A DNA stretch of 12,710 bases, taken from Bacilli bacterium. Its GTDB lineage: Bacteria > Bacillota_I > Bacilli_A > RFN20 > CAG-826. Below are positions 1 through 5,590 of the stretch, piece by piece. Under the pieces are notes generated by a model. The model had not been told where the DNA came from and searched no databases. It saw only the letters and a program-made list of their open reading frames with translations. Each line of letters starts with the position of its first letter. Within the stretch, counting starts at the first letter, position 1. The position numbers were made by a program, and so were the translations under genes. The stretch covers positions 1 to 12,710 of the forward strand of contig JAFZUD010000048.1 of assembly GCA_017618495.1 (NCBI GenBank). Direction: 5' to 3'.

Positions 1-354
1 CGTGATGATTCCGATGCAGGCAGGAAAAAAACCTTTTTGCAGTCCGCGTCGCTGCAGGAGATGATGGCTGGGATCTCGCACTCGGAGCAACGAAAAAAAC
101 GAGATCCGGTTCCGAACAATGCTTCGGAATCTTCCCCTGCCCCTGAAACAAAACGGAACGTTGATGCGTATCCCGAAAATGTGTACTCTTCCGAATGGAC
201 GGAGCAGCTCAAACATGATGTGGAAGCCGACCGTATGAACGATGCAGAGATCATTATCACGGACGAAAACGGAAAACCTCTTCCAAAATGCCGGGACATG
301 CGGGGGAAAAGCGGCTTTTTTCGGAAATGTCGCTTGACAAATCAGAAAAAGTGA
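1..354 (+). CDS. Unrecognised protein fragment, open at the left edge
   Basis: The frame is open from base 1 to a TGA at 352-354, giving about 117 residues with the true start outside the window. I do not recognise the family. The middle is low-complexity and polar (Ser/Pro/Glu/Lys rich, like a linker) and the end is very basic (FFRKCRLTNQKK). Codon use differs from the rest of the window: CGG, CCG, GCG and several A-runs appear here, while the other genes favour GTC, ATC, CTC and ACC. A second frame across about 296-384 also reads as plausible protein (…EKVITVTVMICSA, stop at 384-386), so the true gene may be frameshifted or decayed. It could be the tail of a mobile-element protein or foreign sequence joined at a contig edge. 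Confidence that this exact frame is translated is low. Confidence 0.25.
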   Translation, partial: RDDSDAGRKKTFLQSASLQEMMAGISHSEQRKKRDPVPNNASESSPAPETKRNVDAYPENVYSSEWTEQLKHDVEADRMNDAEIIITDENGKPLPKCRDMRGKSGFFRKCRLTNQKK

Positions 355-416
355 TTACAGTTACCGTCATGATTTGTTCCGCGTAAACGAAACAGTGCAG
401 ATATGGAATCATAAAA

Positions 417-782
417 ATGAAAGCGACAATTGAAGTTTCAGTCCGGAGATGCGGCGCTTCCGAAGCCGACGGCGTCTGGTCTGAAGTCACCAAAGACGAA
501 AACGGCGAGGTCAAAGGCCTCAACCCATCGAAGACCTTCCTTAGCAACAAGTACAAGATTGAGGTTGGTACCATCAAATACGAGAACCAGTACGAGTCCT
601 ATACCGTAAGCGGCTATACCTCCGCCCAGGATTACCATGTCGGCGATCCGGCGACTGGCAACGTAAACGCTCAGATGTTCGGCGTCCTTAACCTCGATGA
701 TAAGACCCTTTCTTATGACGTTTACACAGTAAACAGCGATGAGGTCAAACTCTTCGACAGCCTCGATATCATGAAGGATTAA
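417..782 (+). pseudogene. 3' end of a host gene, possibly a metallophosphoesterase; 5' part missing
   Basis: From about 456 onward the frame shows the codon preferences of the rest of the window (GTC, ACC, GAC, ATC). It ends TAA at 780-782, just before a strong terminator, so the 3' half looks like a real gene end. The protein tail (FGVLNLDDKTLSYDVYTVN, then a short hydrophilic end) resembles the C-terminal beta strands of secreted calcineurin-like phosphoesterases, but no metal-binding motif is present in this piece, so the family call is tentative. The ATG at 417 has no convincing Shine-Dalgarno site and an in-frame TAA lies at 384-386. The annotated start is therefore only the first ATG of the open frame. 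The likely reading is that the N-terminal part was lost by insertion, deletion or an assembly join near 430-455. Confidence 0.35.
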
Positions 783-805
783 CCTCCCTCAAAGCCTAAG
801 AAATC

Positions 806-846
806 AAATAGTTGTGACGAAACCCCCTCACAACTATTTTTTCTTT
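806..846 (+). terminator. Rho-independent terminator upstream of alaS
   Basis: A perfect 12-bp stem (AAATAGTTGTGA at 806-817, TCACAACTATTT at 828-839) encloses a 10-nt loop and runs into a T-rich tail ending near 846. It closes the gene ending at 782 and directly abuts the alaS promoter. Confidence 0.9.
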
Positions 847-847
847 A

Positions 848-876
848 TAGAAAAATCGAGAGCCCGTTTGTATAAT
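848..876 (+). promoter_or_regulatory. Promoter of the alaS T-box operon
   Basis: TAGAAA (848-853) and a consensus TATAAT (871-876) are separated by 17 bp. The expected transcription start near 883 lies only a few bases before the first base of T-box stem I (887), which supports the assignment. Confidence 0.75.
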
Positions 877-882
877 TCTCCT

Positions 883-1066
883 GTAGGATAAGCAAAGTTT
901 CTTTTTAGAGAGGGCCTCGGAGTGGAAAAGCCTAGGAAACACGCCACTTATCTGAAAATGTGAGCAATGTCACCGTGCTTCGCGTTAAGAAGAAATCGAG
1001 TGCACCCCGTGTGAAGAAGGATGGTACCGCGCGACACCGCGTTCCTTCGCAGGGTGTTTTATTTTG
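883..1066 (+). promoter_or_regulatory. T-box riboswitch, alanine-specific (GCC specifier)
   Basis: This leader senses uncharged tRNA-Ala and controls alaS read-through. Stem I closes with GATAAG (887-892) pairing CTTATC (947-952). Directly before the 3' strand, in the specifier loop position, stands GCC (943-945) followed by A, a codon for alanine, matching the downstream gene. Distal stem I carries the conserved AGAGAG and GGAGTGGAAA-type elements (about 907-929). The T-box sequence AAGGATGGTACCGCG is at 1017-1031 and would pair with the free tRNA acceptor end in the antiterminator. The competing terminator follows. The element names are established for the T-box family; pairings were found by eye. 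Confidence 0.95.
1003..1066 (+). terminator. T-box regulated terminator
   Basis: The 5' arm contains CACCC (1003-1007), GAAGGA (1016-1021) and CGCG (1028-1031). The 3' arm contains CGCG (1038-1041), TCCTTC (1043-1048) and GGGTG (1052-1056). A T-rich tail follows. It overlaps the T-box sequence, so it is mutually exclusive with the antiterminator. Confidence 0.85.
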
Positions 1067-1081
1067 TTTAGGGGGTCATTT

Positions 1082-3685
1082 ATGAAACCACTTACCGGAA
1101 TGGAAATCCGCAACCGCTGGATTAAATTCTTTGAATCAAAAGGACATAAGAACGTGCCAAGCGTCTCGCTCGTCCCTCATGGCGATAAATCGCTTCTTTG
1201 GGTCAACGCAGGCGTCACCGGCTTAAAGAAATATTTCGATGGCAGCGAAATTCCTGCCAATAGACGTATGACCAACGTCCAAAAGTGCATCCGCACCAAC
1301 GACATCGAAAACGTCGGCCATACCGCCCGTCACCACACTTTCTTCGAGATGCTTGGAAACTTCTCGATCGGCGACTATTTCCGTGACGAGGTCATCCCGT
1401 GGGCCTTTGAGCTTCTTACCGATGAAGAAGTGGGCTTTGGCTTCCCAAAAGAGAAGCTCTACATCACCTATAACCCAATGGACAAAGCCTCCCTTGAGCT
1501 TTGGATCAAGGTCGGCATGATCCCAGACCACATGATTCCTCTCGAAGGCAATTTCTGACAGATCGGCGAAGGCCCATGCGGACCAGACACCGAGATGTTC
1601 TTCGACCGTGGCGAGAAGTATGACCCAGAGCACCGCGGCGTCGAAATGCTTAAGAACGACGAGGAGAATGACCGTTACATTGAAATCTGGAACATCGTCT
1701 TCAGCCAGTTCAACGCGGTCAATGGCGTAAAGAGAGAAGACTACAAAGAACTCCCATCCAAAAATATCGATACTGGCGCAGGTTTAGAGAGATTTGCCTG
1801 CATTTGCCAAGAGACACCAACCAACTTCGAGACCGACCTTTTCATGCCAATCATCGAAGCGGTCATGAAGCTTTCTTGCAAAGAATACGCTGAGCCAAAC
1901 CTCATGAGCTTCCGCGTCATCGCCGACCACATCAGATGCCTTACCTTCGCTCTTAGCGATGGTGCCATCTTCTCTAACGAAGGCCGTGGCTATGTCTTAA
2001 GAAGAATCGCCCGCCGCGCCATGAGATATGGCCAGAAACTTGGCATCAATGGCCCATTCCTTTGGAATCTTGTCGACATCGTCGTCGAGAAATACGCCGA
2101 ATGGTATCCAAACCTCCTCGAGAAGAAAGAACTCGTCAAGAAGATGATTCTTGGCGAAGAGAATAAATTCAGCCAGACCCTCATGGTCGGCGAGAAGAAA
2201 CTCAAGAAGATCGTCGAAGAGAAAGGCATGATCTCAAGCGAAGACGCCTTCCTTCTTTACGATACCTATGGTTTCCCGAAAGACCTCACCTCCGAAATGG
2301 GTCTTGAGCTTGGCGCCAAAGTCGACCTCGATAACTTCGATTCCTTGATGGAAGAGCAGAGGAGACGCGCCAAAGAAGCCCGTGGCCAGATCGATTCCTT
2401 CAAGAAACAATCCAAAGACCTCATGGCCTTCAAAGAAAAGAGCGAATTCCGCTACGACTTAGAGGAATCCGATACCAAAACGCTTGGCTTATTCAAAGAC
2501 GGCGTCCGCGTTTCTTCCCTTGATGAAGAAGGCGAAGTCATTTTCGAAGAGACCCCATTCTACGCTGAGATGGGCGGCCAGGTCAGCGACAAAGGCTTCG
2601 TCTATGGCGAAGGCTTCGAAGGCGAGATCGTCAGCGTCAGCAGAGCTCCTAACGGCCAGCATCTTCATGAGATCGTCATGAAATACGGCACCATCAAAGA
2701 AGGCGACATGGTCAGCATCGTCCTCGACAAGAGGAGACGTCACCTTATCGAGCGCAACCACAGCGCGACCCACCTTCTCCATAGTGCCTTAGGCAATATC
2801 CTCGGTGAGCACGTCGACCAGCGTGGCAGCTTCGTCAACGAAGAATACCTCCGTTTCGACTACAGCGCCCCAAAGAAGATGAGCGAAGAAGACTTACTCG
2901 CTCTTGAGAAAGAAGTTAATGCCAAAATCGAAGAGGGCATCGAAGAAATCACTGAAGTCCTCCCGATCGAAGAAGCCAAGAAGAAAGGCGCTGAGATGGA
3001 ATTCGCCGAGAAGTATGGTGATACCGTCCGCGTCGTTGAATTTGGCGATTATTCCAAAGAATTCTGCGGTGGCACCCACGTCAAGAACACCAGCGAAATC
3101 GGCCTCTTCTTAGTGAAGTCCGATGAGGCTATCTCGAGCGGCGTCCGCCGTATCGAAGCCATCACCAGCGTCGGCGCTTATGACTACCTCAACAACCGTC
3201 TCATGCTCTTAGACGAGAACGAGAAGAGACTTGGTGCCAATGATGCCGACCTCAGCCGTCACATCAAAGGTCTCCTTAACGATAAGGAAGCCCTCCGCAA
3301 AGAGAACGATCAGCTCAAAGCCAAGATCGCGGCCCTTGAAGCCAAAGAGATGGAGAAAAACGTCGACAGCGTCAACGGAATTGCCTTCATCAAAGAAATC
3401 AAAGAAGGCGCTTCTAGAGATGACCTTCTTACCCTTGCCGATACCCTCAAAGCCAACAGAAAAGACTATGTCTTAGTCCTTCTCGGCGGCAAAGAAGGTG
3501 CGAGACCTCTCGTCGCCATGGTTGGCGGTGAGGCCTTAAAGAAAACCAAAGCCGGAGACATCGTCAAAGAGATGGCGAAACGCCTTGGAGGCGGCGGTGG
3601 CGGACGCCCAGAAATGGCAACCGGCCAGGTCAAATCCTCTAATGGTTTCGTCGAAGCCGTCGAAAGCTTAAAGGAGAACTTCTAA
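1082..3685 (+). CDS. alaS: Alanyl-tRNA synthetase, interrupted by one in-frame TGA
   Basis: Cytoplasmic class II synthetase that charges tRNA-Ala and hydrolyses mischarged Ser/Gly-tRNA-Ala. ATG at 1082 is chosen because AGGGGG (1070-1075) sits at ideal spacing; the earlier TTG at 1064 would put the start inside the leader terminator tail. The full frame is 867 residues, close to the family's usual 870-880. Class II motif 2 (…TARHHTFFEMLGNFS) and motif 3 (NIDTGAGLERF) are visible. The editing domain has HSATH (about 560-564) and CGGTH (662-666), and the Gly-rich C-Ala region lies near 830-845. The single anomaly is TGA at codon 159, where the family has Trp (GNF-stop-QIGEGPCGP). The frame is unbroken on both sides, with no indel. 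ruvX starts in the stop codon (TAATG). Expression is under the alanine T-box. Confidence 0.95.
1556..1558 (+). other. In-frame TGA at the invariant AlaRS tryptophan
   Basis: The codon lies between GNF and QIGEGPCGP. The family motif here is NFW-x-M/I-G-x-x-GPCGP, and this Trp belongs to the aminoacylation pocket (Trp170 in E. coli numbering, from memory). TGG to TGA is one transition. The next base is C, a context generally considered weak for UGA termination. Confidence 0.9.
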
Positions 3686-4116
3686 TGAAGAAGGTTCTTG
3701 GACTCGATCTTGGTAGCCGCACTTGCGGCATCGCCATCAGCGATGTTTTAGGCATCGCCCATGGCCGTGAGAACTATCGTTTCACCGATGGCGCCTACCG
3801 TCAGGTCCTTGCCTACATTCTTGAGTACCTCAAGAAAGAGAACGTCGGAGTCGTCGCTCTTGGCTATCCTCTCAACATGGATGGCAGCAAAGGCGAAAGC
3901 GCGCTCCGCAGCGAGCGTTTCAAAGAAGAGCTTCTCGAAAGCGACCCAACCCTCAAGGTCTATCTCGTCGACGAAAGGCTCACGACCGTGATGGCTAACC
4001 GCTCAATGCTCGAGGCCGATATAAGCCGTGGAAAACGCCACAAGGTCATCGACCAGCAAAGCGCGGTCATCATCCTTGAATCATTCCTCAATTCGCCAGA
4101 AGCGAAAACCCTATGA
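3685..4116 (+). CDS. ruvX: RuvX/YqgF-type RNase H-fold nuclease
   Basis: Putative Holliday-junction resolvase, also implicated in pre-16S rRNA 5' maturation (YqgF). At 143 residues it has the standard family length. The RNase H-like fold shows the first acidic strand GLDLGSRTCGIAISD (Asp8), the GYPLNMDGSKG loop (60-70), the VDERLTT strand (Asp96, Glu97) and the final helix VIDQQSAVIILESF (Asp123), so the catalytic acids are present. The start codon overlaps the alaS stop by one base (TAATG), implying translational coupling. It ends in TGA at the expected C-terminus; reading that TGA as Trp would add 57 unrelated residues across the next gene. This is evidence that UGA still terminates in this genome. 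The alaS-ruvX-DUF1292 order matches Bacillus apart from the absent IreB/YrzL gene. Confidence 0.95.
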   Translation: MKKVLGLDLGSRTCGIAISDVLGIAHGRENYRFTDGAYRQVLAYILEYLKKENVGVVALGYPLNMDGSKGESALRSERFKEELLESDPTLKVYLVDERLTTVMANRSMLEADISRGKRHKVIDQQSAVIILESFLNSPEAKTL

Positions 4117-4129
4117 AAGGAGCATCCAT

Positions 4130-4393
4130 ATGCTAGAAATCACCGACAATACCGTCATTATCACGAGAGATGATGGCACCGAAGACACCTGGAAGATCTA
4201 TTTCTATTACCACAACCCAGAGAGGAACAAGGACTTCTTTTTCCTCTTCAAGGAAGAAGATCCAGACAGCTTAATCGTCATGGCTAGCGAGGATCATGAG
4301 ACCCTTATGGACGTCTCTGAGGAAGAGATGAAGGAAGCTCAGGAGATGCTTAACACCTACGAAGAAGATCCTGATATCCAGGAGATTAAATAA
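4130..4393 (+). CDS. DUF1292 family protein (YrzB-like)
   Basis: A small acidic cytoplasmic protein of 87 residues and unknown molecular function. It matches the DUF1292 pattern: an N-terminal strand-rich part (ITDNTVIITRDDGTEDTWKI), a central aromatic stretch with FFFLFKEED, then a very acidic helix ending EEDPDIQEIK. ATG 4130 is chosen because AAAGGAG (4116-4122) lies 7 bases upstream; an open frame extending further upstream overlaps ruvX and has ruvX-shadow composition. It sits 13 bases after ruvX and is the last gene of the T-box operon. The family is nearly always found beside ruvX in Firmicutes, but I can assign no function from the sequence. Confidence 0.9.
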   Translation: MLEITDNTVIITRDDGTEDTWKIYFYYHNPERNKDFFFLFKEEDPDSLIVMASEDHETLMDVSEEEMKEAQEMLNTYEEDPDIQEIK

Positions 4394-4399
4394 AGAAAC

Positions 4400-4428
4400 T
4401 TGTTTCTTAGCCCCATAATCCATATAAT
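4400..4428 (+). promoter_or_regulatory. Promoter of greA
   Basis: TTGTTT (4400-4405) and TATAAT (4423-4428) are 17 bp apart, placing the start of transcription near 4435. The -10 box lies inside an inverted repeat, GCCCC (4410-4414) / GGGGC (4432-4436). No terminator is seen after DUF1292, so some operon read-through is also likely. Confidence 0.8.
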
Positions 4429-4453
4429 CTAGGGGCGAAATCGGAGAACGAAA

Positions 4454-4957
4454 ATGGCAGAAGAAAAAATTGAAATGACCCAAGCGGGTCTTGATGAAGT
4501 TGAAAAAAAGTACCGCTACCTTCTTGACGTCGAACGTAAAGAAGTCCTTGAGGCTCTCGTTGCCGCCCGTGAACAAGGCGACCTTTCTGAGAACGCCGAC
4601 TATACCGCCGCTAAGCACAAATTAGGCGAGATCGATGGCCAAATCGAGCAATTACAGCACATCAAAGATGTTGCTGTCATCATCTCTACCTCCAATAAGA
4701 GCGGAAAGAAGATCAACATCGGTCACACCGTTGATTACCGTGAGGTCAAGACCGGCGAGGAATGCAAAGTCAAAGTCGTCGGCACCGTTGAGGTTGACCC
4801 ACTTGCCAGCAAGACTCAGATTCCTTATATCAGTGGCAGATCCGCTCTCGGAGCTGCTCTCATTGGCCACGAAGTTGGTGATGTCGTCAGAGTCGAGTGC
4901 AACTCTCCATACGATATCGAGATCCTCTCGGTTTCCTACCAATCTTCTGAAAAATAA
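4454..4957 (+). CDS. greA: Transcript cleavage/elongation factor GreA
   Basis: Binds backtracked RNA polymerase, inserts its coiled coil into the secondary channel and stimulates cleavage of the nascent transcript. The 167 residues fit the family (about 158) with a slightly longer tail. The N-terminal coiled coil spans about 10-75, with the catalytic tip QGDLSENADY (41-50; acidic Asp43 and Glu46). The C-terminal FKBP-like domain shows the VDPLASKTQIPYISGRSALG and IGHEVGDVV motifs. The start is supported by GGAG (4443-4446) 7 bases upstream of the ATG. The gene has its own promoter and a terminator right after its TAA, so it is a separate unit from the alaS operon. Confidence 0.96.
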   Translation: MAEEKIEMTQAGLDEVEKKYRYLLDVERKEVLEALVAAREQGDLSENADYTAAKHKLGEIDGQIEQLQHIKDVAVIISTSNKSGKKINIGHTVDYREVKTGEECKVKVVGTVEVDPLASKTQIPYISGRSALGAALIGHEVGDVVRVECNSPYDIEILSVSYQSSEK

Positions 4958-4962
4958 AAATT

Positions 4963-4990
4963 AAGGGGCGGTCAAACGCCTCTTTTTTTG
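4963..4990 (+). terminator. Rho-independent terminator of greA
   Basis: GGGGCG (4965-4970) pairs with CGCCTC (4977-4982, one G·T) around a GTCAAA loop and is followed by seven T residues. It lies 5 bases after the greA stop. Confidence 0.88.
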
Positions 4991-5013
4991 ACGAATTTCT
5001 GAAAAAATCCACG

Positions 5014-5047
5014 AAAGCCTTCTATCTAATAAGTGAGGAGGCTTTTT
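5014..5047 (+). promoter_or_regulatory. Hairpin covering the comEA ribosome-binding site
   Basis: AAAGCCTTC (5014-5022) can pair with GGAGGCTTT (5037-5045), nine pairs including one G·T. The right arm contains most of the Shine-Dalgarno sequence GAGGAGG (5035-5041), and the ATG follows at 5048. A short T-run (5043-5047) ends the stem, so it could act as an RBS-sequestering structure or a weak terminator. Confidence 0.5.
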
Positions 5048-5590
5048 ATGTTCAAAACAATTCTCATAGTTTTGGCCGTGACGATTATTTCGCTCATCAT
5101 CATGGCCGTTGTCGACAAAATCACGACCGAGATCACCGAAGAAGGCGGTGAGGTCCTTGTAGTATCTGACACAGAAGGTATTGAAGTAACTCTTTCAGGG
5201 GAAGTGGAACTCGCTGGGACTTATCTCTTACCGATGAACAGCACCCTGGCTGATGCCATAAGGGCGGCTGGCGGCGTCACAAGCAACGCTGATTCAAAAT
5301 GCTACGAAACGTCCTTCGTCCTAGATGGGGATATGGCTTTTTATATCGCCCCAATCTACGATAGCACCGACGCTTGTAGCTCGAGCCCAATTGATAAAGC
5401 CTGCATCAATAGCGCCGATAAGGCCACGCTTTTGGCGAAGACTTCATTAAGCGAAAGCCAATCGCAGGCCCTCGTTAATTATCGAAGCGAACATGGCTCG
5501 TTCCATCGTCTTGAAGAAATACAGAACGTGAGTGGCATCGGAGCCGCTACATGGGAAAAGAACAAGAAGTACATAAGTCTCACGGTCTGA
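5048..5590 (+). CDS. comEA: Competence DNA-binding protein ComEA
   Basis: Membrane-anchored receptor that binds incoming double-stranded DNA at the cell surface during natural transformation. It has 180 residues from ATG 5048, preceded by GAGGAGG at good spacing; the in-frame GTG at 5033 would lie inside that ribosome site. Residues 4-22 form the N-terminal membrane anchor. An SLBB domain spans about 44-102 (VTLSGEVELAGTYLLP, then ADAIRAAGG). A C-terminal helix-hairpin-helix domain spans about 117-178. The second hairpin is normal (VSGIGAATWEK, 161-171). The first lacks the usual LPGIG loop and reads KTSLSESQSQALVNYR instead. It ends in TGA at 5588-5590 and overlaps comEC by 40 bases. No comEB lies between them. 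Confidence 0.92.
   Translation: MFKTILIVLAVTIISLIIMAVVDKITTEITEEGGEVLVVSDTEGIEVTLSGEVELAGTYLLPMNSTLADAIRAAGGVTSNADSKCYETSFVLDGDMAFYIAPIYDSTDACSSSPIDKACINSADKATLLAKTSLSESQSQALVNYRSEHGSFHRLEEIQNVSGIGAATWEKNKKYISLTV

Noticed and set aside
257..577. Antisense reading frame across the left edge
   Set aside because: No ribosome site, no family resemblance, and it crosses the compositional break; it is best explained as a chance frame.
1556..1620. Selenocysteine insertion at the alaS TGA
   Set aside because: The position is Trp across the family, not Cys, and I see no convincing SECIS-like hairpin just downstream.
2357..2368. AGG reassigned to Met, reported for some uncultivated Bacilli
   Set aside because: AGG in alaS lies in MEEQRRRAKEA, where the family has Arg, so the normal reading fits.
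1064..3685. Two separate AlaRS genes (1064-1558 and 1595-3685), as in split synthetases
   Set aside because: The break falls inside the catalytic core at one codon with no change of frame, and the ATG at 1595 has no ribosome site. Known split AlaRS genes divide between domains, not here.
4393..4408. AAGAAAC/GTTTCTT as a terminator after the DUF1292 gene
   Set aside because: The perfect pairing leaves a 2-base loop, the stem is A/T rich and no T-run follows; it overlaps the greA -35 box instead.
4988..5030. TTGACG (4988-4993) as the comEA promoter -35
   Set aside because: No acceptable -10 box lies 16-18 bp downstream; the nearest AT-rich candidate (TATCTA at 5023) is 29 bp away.
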